DNA from: JACRCT01 sp049841135
GTDB taxonomy: Bacteria > Myxococcota > Myxococcia > Myxococcales > UBA5297
Direction: 5' to 3'
DNA length: 64,000 bases
Assembly: GCA_049841135.1 (NCBI GenBank)
Contig: JASGHK010000004.1
Span: forward strand, 2,604,001-2,668,000
Below the pieces are notes generated by a model. The model made no database searches and was not told the DNA's origin. It was given only the letters and a program-made list of their open reading frames with translations. The translations under genes and the position numbers were made by a program. Within the stretch, counting starts at the first letter, position 1; each line of letters starts with the position of its first letter. Shown here in pieces: positions 1 to 7,927 of the stretch.

Positions 1-1498
1 GCGGCCCGAGGCCTTCTGGCCGAACTTGCTGCGCGCGGAGTAGTCCATGGCGTCCGGCTGGCCGTCGCCGTTCTTGTCCAGCGGGTGGGTGGTGCCGCCG
101 TAGATCCACGCGCCCAGCGAAACCTCGACGCCGGGGACCACCACCCAGAGCAGCTCGGGGTTCACCTGGTTCGACAAGTCGTTGCAGTCGAGGATGGCGC
201 TGATCTGGATCTTGAGCGAGTCGTCCAGGAAGCTCATGCGCGGGGTGAGCGCCACGTAGTTGTGCAGGCCGTACTTGTCGTTGAACTCGTCGAAGAAGCC
301 GTGGATGTACATCGCGTTGACCATCAGCCACTTGGTGAACGCGTAGTCGAGGCCGACGGTCGCCTTGATGAACGGCGTGGACGGCACGTTGACGTCGCGA
401 AGCTCGAGCACCTTCTCGCCGCCGTTGTAGGCGCGCACCGCGAAGTCCACCTCTTCGGGGAAGTAGACGGCGAGCTCGCCGACCAGGCCGATGTCGAACA
501 TCCACGGCGCGGTGTAGCTGAAGTCCAGGCCGGCGACCTGGATACGCGGGTACATCACCTCGGCGACGTAATTCACGTCGATCTTCGAGGGGTCGGAGGC
601 CGACGGGCCGGTGGTGGCCACGGCGGTGTAGGCCACCGGGAAGCTGAAGCGGCCGTAGTAGTAGGAGAGGCCGAGGTCCAGGTCGCCCAGCCTCAGGCGG
701 GCGCGCAGCGCGACCTGCGAGTTGTCGATGTTGTCGGAGGGCATGACCAGCTTCACCTGGGGGTCGGCGAAGTTGAGCATGCAGGGGTCGAGCGCGCCGA
801 AGGTGTCGGTGAGCCGCTTGGCGTTCTCGGCCGAGAGCGGCGGCGCCGGCATGGAGGCCAGGCACCCCTTGGCGTCGCGCTCCACCGCGAAGCCGAACGA
901 GGCCGACGACGGCAGCTGGCTGGGCTTGAAGATGGGCACCCAGACCGCGTTGATGGTCAGCCAGTTGGTCGGGTACAGGTCCAGCTCGACCATCTGGTTG
1001 GGCACCTTGCGCGCGTAGTCCATCGGGTCCGAGAAGTCGTGCCCGTTGATGTTGTCGGTCGGGTTGAACATGTCCGCCGAGCCCCAGGTCTGGACCATGC
1101 GGCCGAGCTTGAGGTCCATCCACTTGAAGGGCACGCCCTTGACCGCCAGGTACGCCTGGTCGAGCTGCACGCTGAACGGGTCGACCTTGTTGCGGTCGTT
1201 CGTCTGCACCAGCGTGTTGGCCTCCATCATCCCGTAGAAGCGCAGCCGCGCGTCGACCACCGCCGCCAGCTGCTCGATGGGCGTGACCTCCAGGCGCAGG
1301 TCGAGGTCGTTGCGGTTGGTCGAGAACTTGTAGCCATCGCCGCTCTTGGCGCCGCGGTAGTCCTCGATGTCGAAGCGGATGTCGCTCTGCACGTAGCCAG
1401 AGAAGCTGATTCTTGTCGAGCCACTCGGGCGCGGCGGACGCGGCCGCCGGAAGCAACACGAGCAGGGCGGCCACCAGGCCGGTGCGGGTGCGGTTCAT
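1..1498 (-). CDS. Outer-membrane beta-barrel protein, C-terminus beyond window, frameshifted
   Basis: The protein starts at the ATG ending at 1498 and has a clear signal peptide (MNRTRTGLVAALLVLLPAAA, cleavage near AAA-SAA). A single-base frameshift near 1410, where AAGAATC stands for an expected AAGATC, moves the reading to the frame beginning FSGYVQSDIRFD. That frame stays open to the left edge. It is full of alternating aromatic/polar strands (LDLRLEVTP, ARLRFYGMM, LDLGLSYYYGRFSFPVAY), typical of an outer-membrane porin. The motif FNPTDNINGHDFSDP and the general pattern recall DUF1302-type porins, but that family call is tentative. It lies 97 bases downstream of a LolA-like periplasmic protein on the same strand, a pairing common in envelope lipid-trafficking operons. 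Substrate is unknown. Confidence 0.7.
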   Translation of the reverse strand, partial: MNRTRTGLVAALLVLLPAAASAAPEWLDKNQLLWLRAERHPLRHRGLPRRQERRWLQVLDQPQRPRPAPGGHAHRAAGGGGRRAAALLRDDGGQHAGADERPQQGRPVQRAARPGVPGGQGRALQVDGPQARPHGPDLGLGGHVQPDRQHQRARLLGPDGLRAQGAQPDGRAGPVPDQLADHQRGLGAHLQAQPAAVVGLVRLRGGARRQGVPGLHAGAAALGRERQAAHRHLRRARPLHAQLRRPPGEAGHALRQHRQLAGRAARPPEAGRPGPRPLLLLRPLQLPGGLHRRGHHRPVGLRPLEDRRELRRRGDVPAYPGRRPGLQLHRAVDVRHRPGRRARRLLPRRGGLRGARLQRRREGARASRRQRAVHAVHQGDRRPRLRVHQVADGQRDVHPRLLRRVQRQVRPAQLRGAHPAHELPGRLAQDPDQRHPRLQRLVEPGEPRAALGGGPRRRGFAGRVDLRRHHPPAGQERRRPAGRHGLLRAQQVRPEGLGP

Positions 1499-1594
1499 AC
1501 CTCTCCTCGGAAGCCCGGTCATCCCGAGCGTAGGCAGCGCGAAGCGATGCCGGAGTCGAGGGATCCCCGACTCCGGAGCAAAGGAATCAGACGG

Positions 1595-2425
1595 CTACTT
1601 GCCCCACTGGAGCTGGCGGACGGTGAAGAGGTCGTCCGAGAGCCCGGTGTCGTACTTGAAGGACTTGGTCTCCATGATGGTGGCGTGGCCGGTGCGCGGG
1701 TCGGAGATCTCCACGTGCATGTTGCGCACGACGCCGTTGCCCAGGTCCTTGGAGCCGCTGCCCACCAGCTTCTTCACCAGCTCGGAGCCCTTGTAGTAGT
1801 GCGTCTCCATCTGGTTGAAGTTCTTCTTGTCGATCTTGTGCTTGACCATCGTGTACTCGGACTTCTCGTCCTTTCCCGGGGTCAGGGACAGCCACCAGGC
1901 ATCGGCCTCTTCCTTCTCCAGCGTCGGGGTCCAGCTCTTTCCCCACGCGGTGATGGCCATGTCGTCGGTGGACATGTCCGAGCCGGCGAAGCCCTGGCTC
2001 ATGGTGTTGGCGGTGACGCGGCGGACCTTCTTGAAGCCCGGCAGGTAGACGTAGACCGAGTTGCGGTCCTCGACGAGCGTGGCCATGCCCTTCATCTCGC
2101 CGGAGGTGAACTTGAGCATCCGCTTGGTGTCGCCCTTCTGGTACATCGTGAAGTCGTAGGTCTTGGTGGCGCCGTTGGTGTCCTTGACCGTCAGCCCCAT
2201 CTCCATCGTCTGGTCGGCGAAGCGGTTCAGGGTCCAATCCATCTTGTCGAGGATCTCCTTCGCCGTGAGCTTGGCCGCGGGCGCCGGTGCGGGGGCTGGC
2301 GCAGGTGCCGGAGCAGGCGCCGGCGCGGGGGCCGGAGCGGGGGGAGGCCCCGGCGGAATGTCGGCGCGGGCGAGGCCGGCCAGGGCCAGAGAGGCAGCGG
2401 CGGCGAGAGCCAGGGTGGAGCGCAT
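1595..2425 (-). CDS. LolA-like outer-membrane lipoprotein-sorting protein
   Basis: This 276-residue exported protein has a signal peptide (residues 1-21, ending LAGLARA). A Pro-Ala linker follows at about 24-50, then a LolA-like beta domain beginning LTAKEILDKMDWTLNRF. Family-typical stretches include DTKRMLKF, VYVYLPGFKKVRRV and NMHVEISDPRTG, as in proteins annotated as outer membrane lipoprotein-sorting protein (pfam17131 type). Such proteins act in the periplasm, often beside RND/MMPL transporters and barrel partners. Here the downstream partner is the barrel at 1-1498. The ATG at 2425 was chosen because the signal peptide starts there; the longer upstream reading overlaps the divergent gene's region and lacks a leader. 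The exact cargo is unknown. Confidence 0.82.
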   Translation of the reverse strand: MRSTLALAAAASLALAGLARADIPPGPPPAPAPAPAPAPAPAPAPAPAPAAKLTAKEILDKMDWTLNRFADQTMEMGLTVKDTNGATKTYDFTMYQKGDTKRMLKFTSGEMKGMATLVEDRNSVYVYLPGFKKVRRVTANTMSQGFAGSDMSTDDMAITAWGKSWTPTLEKEEADAWWLSLTPGKDEKSEYTMVKHKIDKKNFNQMETHYYKGSELVKKLVGSGSKDLGNGVVRNMHVEISDPRTGHATIMETKSFKYDTGLSDDLFTVRQLQWGK

Positions 2426-2627
2426 CGGGTTTCCTCCAGGAGCAGCCGGCGTCGGTGCCGGTCGGACGGTTGGGACGCTCGCGAAAGCGTGTCCATTTAG
2501 CCCAAGTACCCGAAAAACCACAGCTTCCAGCCCGCGAGACGTGCGAATTCGCACAAGCGCTCCCCCTCGGGGTGGGTCGGGCTTTCCTGTCCTGAATCGG
2601 ACGAGGCCCGAGTAGGATGCGCGACCC

Positions 2628-4832
2628 ATGCGCACCGAGACTCGCACCACGTTCTGCCGCATCTGCGAGGCGCTCTGCGGCCTCGAAGTCGACCTCGAGG
2701 ACGGCCGCATCGTCCGCATCCGACCCGACGAGCGCCACGTCGCTACGGAAGGCTTCGCCTGCGTCAAAGGGCTCAAGCAGCACCTGCTCTACGACTCGCC
2801 CGACCGGTTGCAGTATCCGGAGAAGCGCGTCGGCGACCGCTGGGAGCGCATCAGCTGGGAGCAGGCCAACGCGGAGATCGGCGCCAAGGTCCGCGCGCTC
2901 AAGGCCGAGCACGGGCCGGACTCCATCGGCATGTACGTGGGGACCGCGGCGGGCTTCGGCGTGCTGCACCCGGTCTTCGCCCAAGGCTTCATGTACGGGC
3001 TGGGCTCGAAGAGCTCCTACTCGTCGTCGACGCAGGACTGCTCGAACAAGTTCGCGGTCGCGCGCGCGCTGTACGGCTACCCCTTCACCCAGCCCTTCCC
3101 GGACCTCGAGCGGACGAGCTGCCTGATCGTCGTCGGCGCCAACCCGGTCATCTCCAAGTGGAGCTTCGGCCAGGTGCCGCACTCGCTGCGCCGGCTGCAG
3201 GAGATCGGCAAGCGCGGCGGGCGGCTGTTCGTCGTCGACCCGCGCCGCACCGAGACCGCCCGGGCGGGCGAGCACGTCTTCATCCGCCCCAACACCGACG
3301 TCTTCTTCTTCCTCGCTTTCCTGAACGAGCTCGTCTCCCAGGGCGGCGTCGACCGCGCGCGCCTCGACCGCTTCACGACCGGCTTCGACCGCGTCGCCGA
3401 GCTGGCCAGGCCCTGGACGCCGGAGCGCGCCGAGGAGGTCACCCGGGTGCCCGCCGCGCGCCTGCGCGAGATGGTCACCGCCTTCCGGACCAGCAACGGC
3501 GCCGCGCTGTACTGCTCGACCGGCGTGAACATGGGCAGCCACGGCGCGCTCGGCTTCTGGCTGGCGGAGGTGATCAACGCCGCCTCCGGCAACCTCGACC
3601 GCGAGGGCGGCACCCGGGTCGGCCATGGCGTCATCGACTTCCCGGCCTTCGGCAAGAAGAGCGGCACGCTCCTGCGCGACGACCGCTCGCGCGTGGGCAA
3701 CCTGCCCTCGGTCAACGACGCCTTCGCCGGCGGGCTGCTGGCCGACGAGATCCTCACGCCGGGCAGGGGCCAGGTGCGCGCGCTGTTCGTCACCGGCGGC
3801 AACCCGCTGATCACCATGGCCAACGCCGGCCGGTTGCGCGAGGCGTTCGGCAAGCTCGAGCTGCTGGTCACGCTCGACCTGTTCCGCAACGAGACCGGCT
3901 CGCTGGCGCACTACACCCTGCCCTGCACCTCGCCGCTGCAGCGGCCCGACCTGCCCTTCATCTTCCCGCTGATGCTCGGCCTGCAGCTGCGGCCGTACCT
4001 GCAGGCCACGCGGCTCATCGTCGAGCCCCAGGGAGAGCAGCGCGACGAGGCCACCATCTACCTCGACCTGTGCAAGGCGAGCGGCGCCCCGCTCTTCGGC
4101 TCGCGCGTGGCCCAGAAGGCGATGGAGGCGATGGCCTTCCTGCACCGCGGCGAGCACGCCGTGCCGCAAGAGCGCTTGCTCTCGATGCTCCTGCGCCTCA
4201 CGCGCCAAGGCCGGTTCGCCGACCTGCTCGCGCATCCGCATGGCCTTTTGCGGCCGGCCCAGGCGGCCGGCGACTTCCTGGGCCAGCGCGTGCTGACCGA
4301 GGACGGCAAGGTCCACCTCGCCCCGGTCGAGCTCGTGGAGCGGGCGCAGCAGGTGCTCGAGCCGTTCTTTGAGCGCGAGATCGGCGAGCTGGGCCGCTTC
4401 AAGCTCATCAGCAAGCGCGCAGTGGTGACGCAGAACTCCTGGACGCACAACCTGGAGGACTTCGTCCAGCAGGAGGACGGCACCAACTTCCTCTACATGC
4501 ACCCCGACGACGCGGCGCGGCTCTCGCTCGCCGACGGCGCGTTCGTGGACGTGAGCTCCGACGTCGCCACCGTCCGGGTCGGCCTCAAGCTCCTCTCCGA
4601 CCTGATGCCCGGCACGGTCGCGCTGCCGCACGGCTGGGGCCACCAGCACGCCACCGGGCTCTCGGTCGCCAAGAAGGCCCGCGGCGTCAACGTGAACCTC
4701 CTCGCCGCCGACGGGCCGGGCCGGCTCGATCCGCTCTCGGGCATGGCGCACCTGACCGGGTTCACCGTGGACGTGCGCCCGGCCGCCGGGCCGCCCGACT
4801 TCACGAGCTGGTCTGGCCTGCCGCAGTCCTGA
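2628..4832 (+). CDS. Molybdopterin-dependent oxidoreductase, DMSO reductase/formate dehydrogenase-type catalytic subunit
   Basis: The 734-residue protein opens with the [4Fe-4S] motif of the molybdopterin superfamily: C10-x2-C13-x3-C17 and C45. The Mo-bis-MGD core follows, with GKRGGRLFVVDPRRTETA, PNTDVFFFLAFLNEL, FVTGGNPLITMANAG and a C-terminal molydopterin-dinucleotide-binding domain (YMHPDDAARLSLADGAFVDV). C138 in STQDCSNK is a plausible Mo ligand, but this is inference. No twin-arginine leader is visible and there is no adjacent electron-transfer or membrane subunit, so a cytoplasmic stand-alone enzyme is likely. The gene diverges from the LolA-like gene across about 200 bases. Substrate cannot be read from the sequence. 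Confidence 0.9.
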   Translation: MRTETRTTFCRICEALCGLEVDLEDGRIVRIRPDERHVATEGFACVKGLKQHLLYDSPDRLQYPEKRVGDRWERISWEQANAEIGAKVRALKAEHGPDSIGMYVGTAAGFGVLHPVFAQGFMYGLGSKSSYSSSTQDCSNKFAVARALYGYPFTQPFPDLERTSCLIVVGANPVISKWSFGQVPHSLRRLQEIGKRGGRLFVVDPRRTETARAGEHVFIRPNTDVFFFLAFLNELVSQGGVDRARLDRFTTGFDRVAELARPWTPERAEEVTRVPAARLREMVTAFRTSNGAALYCSTGVNMGSHGALGFWLAEVINAASGNLDREGGTRVGHGVIDFPAFGKKSGTLLRDDRSRVGNLPSVNDAFAGGLLADEILTPGRGQVRALFVTGGNPLITMANAGRLREAFGKLELLVTLDLFRNETGSLAHYTLPCTSPLQRPDLPFIFPLMLGLQLRPYLQATRLIVEPQGEQRDEATIYLDLCKASGAPLFGSRVAQKAMEAMAFLHRGEHAVPQERLLSMLLRLTRQGRFADLLAHPHGLLRPAQAAGDFLGQRVLTEDGKVHLAPVELVERAQQVLEPFFEREIGELGRFKLISKRAVVTQNSWTHNLEDFVQQEDGTNFLYMHPDDAARLSLADGAFVDVSSDVATVRVGLKLLSDLMPGTVALPHGWGHQHATGLSVAKKARGVNVNLLAADGPGRLDPLSGMAHLTGFTVDVRPAAGPPDFTSWSGLPQS

Positions 4833-4837
4833 CACTC

Positions 4838-4875
4838 GACTTCGTCGGCCGCTCCGCTTCCCTTCCGACGAAGTC
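4838..4875 (+). terminator. Hairpin terminator after the molybdopterin oxidoreductase
   Basis: A perfect 11-base inverted repeat (GACTTCGTCGG at 4838-4848 and its complement at 4865-4875) starts 6 bases after the stop codon. The loop is 16 bases and only a short TTG follows, so Rho-independent strength is uncertain. Confidence 0.5.
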
Positions 4876-4889
4876 TTGAGAGCCAGCCG

Positions 4890-5042
4890 TCAGCGCCGGG
4901 CGGTCCCGGAGTCGGCCGGATAGGCCGCCTCTTGAATGGGGGAAGGGCCAGGGTGCGGCGGGCCTTCGAGGGCCATCCGCCACAGCCAGGCCATGGCCGC
5001 GACCAGCGCCAGCGCGAGGAACGGCCACCCCCACCGCTTCAT
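4890..5042 (-). CDS. Small single-pass membrane protein, hypothetical
   Basis: A 50-residue reading frame starts MKRWGWPFLALALVAAMAWLW. It has a short basic N-terminus, one membrane segment (about residues 5-22) and a short polar Pro-rich tail. No family is recognised. It sits in the 321-base gap between the oxidoreductase and the metallophosphoesterase, on the opposite strand to both. No convincing ribosome-binding site is visible, so it may be a chance frame. Confidence 0.35.
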   Translation of the reverse strand: MKRWGWPFLALALVAAMAWLWRMALEGPPHPGPSPIQEAAYPADSGTARR

Positions 5043-5153
5043 CGAAAGGCCCCGGGAAAAAATCTCGCCCCGAGGGTGCAGGCGAGCAAGCCCTCGGCCG
5101 TGACATCCAAGGCCGGATGGTAGATTCCCCTCGAAGCTCGCTCGGGAGACTGC

Positions 5154-6176
5154 ATGAGCACCGCGCCGCACAGGCTCGACATCGTCGGCGATGTCCACGG
5201 ACAGCTCCAGGCGCTGCGCGCGCTCGGCCGCCATCTGGGCTACCGCGTCGACGACGGCTGGACGCACCCCGACGGGCGCACCTTGGTCTTCCTGGGGGAC
5301 CTCACCGACCGCGGCCCCGACAGCCTAGGGGTCGCCAAGCTCGTCTTCGGCCTCGCCGACGCCGGGCGAGCCTTCTGCCTGATGGGCAACCACGAGTTCA
5401 ACCTCGTGGGCTGGGCGCTAGGGCAGATGAAGGTGAAGAGCTCCAACCGCGACACCTGCGAGGCCGTGCTCGCGGACCGCCTCTCTTGGCAACCGATCCT
5501 GGACCGGATGCGCGAGCTGCCGATGGCGGTCGACCTGCCGGAGCTGCGGCTCGTCCATGCCGTCTGGCACCAGACCGCCTTCGACGCCGTGAAGGAGCCG
5601 CTCGCCCCGCGCGGCCTACGCCCCAAAGGGTCGCTGACGACCCACTGGCTGCACCGGCACGTCGCGCTCGAGAGCCCTTGGGATCACCACGGGCTGCGCG
5701 AAGGAATCAGCCGGTCGCACTTCCAGGATCAGCGCGACCCGGCGCAGGAGCTGCTGCTCAAGGGCTACGAGGTCGAGACCCCGACGAAGTTCCGGGACCG
5801 CGACGGCAAGGTGCGCGACCGCGCCCGAGTGACCTGGTGGGACCTGGAGAACCCGCCGGTCCCGGCCGACAAGCTCACCGTCTTCGGCCACTACTGGAAC
5901 CTGCCGCCGATGCCCGGCCTCCACGACGCGTTCGCGCCGCCCCACCCGCCCGGGACCGACCCGCTGCGCGACTGGCAGAGACGCAACGCCTCGAGCGCCC
6001 CGCGCGCAGGCAACCTGCAGGTCTCCGAGCACGTGAAGTTCGTCTGCGTGGACTACAGCGGAGTCCCGGACGGCAACGCCGGCAGCTGCGTCGGCGCCTT
6101 CCGCTGGCCGGAGCGCCAGGTCAGCTGGGTTCGGCTCCCCGAGGCCGACGTCGGGCTGCTCGGGCAAGTGGAGTAG
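5154..6176 (+). CDS. Metallophosphoesterase (calcineurin-like, Ser/Thr phosphatase or Ap4A-hydrolase type)
   Basis: The 340-residue protein has the full PPP-type metallophosphoesterase signature: GDVHG (residues 12-16), GDLTDRG (49-55) and GNHEF (79-83). These residues bind the dinuclear metal centre. Further His residues occur in LVHAVWHQTAF and VFGHYW. The spacing resembles bacterial PrpE/ApaH-like enzymes, which hydrolyse phosphoproteins or dinucleoside polyphosphates. No signal peptide is present, so it is probably cytosolic. It stands alone between a convergent small frame and a convergent rsmE. Substrate cannot be assigned. Confidence 0.88.
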   Translation: MSTAPHRLDIVGDVHGQLQALRALGRHLGYRVDDGWTHPDGRTLVFLGDLTDRGPDSLGVAKLVFGLADAGRAFCLMGNHEFNLVGWALGQMKVKSSNRDTCEAVLADRLSWQPILDRMRELPMAVDLPELRLVHAVWHQTAFDAVKEPLAPRGLRPKGSLTTHWLHRHVALESPWDHHGLREGISRSHFQDQRDPAQELLLKGYEVETPTKFRDRDGKVRDRARVTWWDLENPPVPADKLTVFGHYWNLPPMPGLHDAFAPPHPPGTDPLRDWQRRNASSAPRAGNLQVSEHVKFVCVDYSGVPDGNAGSCVGAFRWPERQVSWVRLPEADVGLLGQVE

Positions 6177-6202
6177 ACATCCCGCCCAACCGCGACGGTT
6201 GG

Positions 6203-6266
6203 TCCCTTCGTCGTAGGGTCTTTGTAAGGTCTTTGCCACCTTGGCAAAGAATCCACGACGAAGGGA
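6203..6266. repeat. Nested inverted repeat in the intergenic region
   Basis: An outer 12-base inverted repeat (TCCCTTCGTCGT at 6203-6214 and its exact complement at 6255-6266) encloses an 8-base hairpin (CTTTGCCA at 6231-6238 and TGGCAAAG at 6242-6249). It lies between the convergent metallophosphoesterase and rsmE genes. It may act as a bidirectional terminator or be a small dispersed element. There is no T-run. Confidence 0.6.
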
Positions 6267-6381
6267 CGGCTTGAGGCCTTGGACTTCTGGCCACGGGCAC
6301 TGCAGGCCGACGGCTTGGCCCGAAGCCCGGGGCCCGCAGCCCGAGGCCCCACGCAACCCTCGTGGATCCGGCTCCGCCGGG

Positions 6382-7125
6382 TCAGGGGTTCGCCAGCCGT
6401 CGTGCCAGGTCGAGCTGCGCCACGATGTACGGCACTGCCACGTCCACGCGGAGGATCCGCGCGCCGAGGCTGAAGCGCGCGAAGCCGTGCATCTCCAGCA
6501 GCTCGACCTCGAAAGGGATCCACCCGCCCTCGGGGCCGATGGCCACCACCACCCTGTCGCGCTCGGTGCCCGCTCCCCCCGGCGCGAGCGGAGCCTCCGG
6601 CACCGGGTGCGCCACGAGCCTCTTCGCGCCGGACCAGAGCGCATCGGAGACGTCCTCGACGAACGGCTTGAAGCGCTTCTCGATGCGCACCTCGGGGAGG
6701 ACGGTGTCGCGCGCCTGCTCGAGGCCGAGCACCAGGTGCTCGTGGATGTCTTCGGCGGCGAGCAGCGGCGAGTCGAAGTAGCTCTTCTCGACGCGGTAGC
6801 TGTTGAGAAGCACCACGCGCTTGATGCCGAGCGAGCTGGCCGCCTGCAGGACCTTCTTGAGGATCTTCGGGCGCGGCATGGCGAGCAGCAGCTCGACGCC
6901 CGAAGGCGGCGGAGGCGACGTGTCCAGCCGGACCTCCAGGACCACCTCGTCGCGCTCCCAGCGGACGACCTTGCCCTTGCCCATCTGCCCGCCGACCTGG
7001 CCGACGGTCAGCTCGTCGCCGATCTTCGCGCGGTGGACCTCGCGGACGTGGCGGGCCCGGCGACCGGTGAGGCGCGCGGTTCCGTCGGCGGCGAGGTCGC
7101 CTTGCTCCAGCAGGATGAGGTTCAC
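6382..7125 (-). CDS. rsmE: 16S rRNA m3U1498 methyltransferase RsmE
   Basis: The 247-residue protein has an N-terminal PUA-like part (RHVREVHRAKIGDELTVG) and a C-terminal SPOUT knot methyltransferase. The family hallmarks are VVVAIGPEGGWIPFE and FSLGARILRVDVAVPYI, which build the S-adenosylmethionine site; the last is usually LGxRILRxExA, so here D replaces E. RsmE methylates N3 of U1498 in 16S rRNA. The start is a GTG at 7125. It lies 91 bases downstream of a Pro-rich protein gene on the same strand. Confidence 0.93.
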   Translation of the reverse strand: MNLILLEQGDLAADGTARLTGRRARHVREVHRAKIGDELTVGQVGGQMGKGKVVRWERDEVVLEVRLDTSPPPPSGVELLLAMPRPKILKKVLQAASSLGIKRVVLLNSYRVEKSYFDSPLLAAEDIHEHLVLGLEQARDTVLPEVRIEKRFKPFVEDVSDALWSGAKRLVAHPVPEAPLAPGGAGTERDRVVVAIGPEGGWIPFEVELLEMHGFARFSLGARILRVDVAVPYIVAQLDLARRLANP

Positions 7126-7216
7126 GGCGACGGAGAGTGCCGCCTCGGACGACCGGGTTCAAGGACGCTGTCCGACGGCGGCGCCCGTACCCGTCGAGGC
7201 CGGTCGGCGATCGCGC

Positions 7217-7828
7217 TCAGTACCGCAGGTCGAACGCCGCCAGCGCCCGCCGCTGCGCCTCGAAGTCGAGCCCCTTGAACTTCGGGTCCTCGATGAACGC
7301 CCGCAGCGCCCGCTTGAGCCGGCTCTCCGGCCCGGTGATCACCTGCCGGATGATGTGCGCCCGCGCTGGCGGCAGCGTCTTGAGGATCTTCTCGATCTCC
7401 GCTGGCGCCTGGGGCGGTTCGGGCTTGGTCTCGACCTTGGGCGGTGCAGCCTGGGCGGCCGGCTTAGGCTTCACCCTCGGCTCGGCTCTCGGCTTGGGCG
7501 GGGGAGGCGGCGGCTCCTCGACCCTGGGCGGCAGAGGCTTGGGCGCCATGGCCTTGGGCAGGCCGAGCAGCGCGTGGAACTGGCGCGCCGGGTCGGTGGT
7601 GACCGAGGGCGGGACGACGGGGATCAGCCGCGGGTCGAGCACGCGGCTGCGCGGGATGCCCGAGGGCTCGTTGCGCTCCGGCTTGAGGACGAAGGCCGGT
7701 TTGCGCTGCGAGGAGCCATCCTGGAAGCGGTCGGGCCCCGAGCGCGCCGGCGGCCCGGGGGCGGGGGCCGGCTCCTGGGCAGGCGTGTCCTCGGGAGCGG
7801 GTTTCTCGTTGGGATCGTGCGGCGCCAT
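7217..7828 (-). CDS. Proline-rich hypothetical protein
   Basis: The 203-residue protein is dominated by a low-complexity Pro/Ala/Lys half (residues 1-45 and 95-150, for example PRVEEPPPPPPKPRAEP). It ends in a short charged helical domain (about 155-203, EIEKILKTLPPARAHIIRQV to ALAAFDLRY). There is no signal peptide or membrane segment. The C-terminal helical block is probably the conserved part. No family is recognised. It precedes rsmE and may share its transcript. Confidence 0.6.
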   Translation of the reverse strand: MAPHDPNEKPAPEDTPAQEPAPAPGPPARSGPDRFQDGSSQRKPAFVLKPERNEPSGIPRSRVLDPRLIPVVPPSVTTDPARQFHALLGLPKAMAPKPLPPRVEEPPPPPPKPRAEPRVKPKPAAQAAPPKVETKPEPPQAPAEIEKILKTLPPARAHIIRQVITGPESRLKRALRAFIEDPKFKGLDFEAQRRALAAFDLRY

Positions 7829-7927
7829 CGGAGGCCCGATTCTAGCACCCGGACCCCCGGCAAACCGCTACAGGCAAACCGCCAGGTCTTCGCGCACCTG
7901 CGAACCTTGGGTTAGGCTCACCCTCGC

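Noticed and set aside
1587..4835. Very long open frame on the minus strand (1082 codons)
   Set aside because: It is antisense to the well-supported molybdopterin oxidoreductase and LolA-like genes. High GC leaves the complementary frames open, and its Arg/Ala/Gly/Pro composition is that of a shadow.
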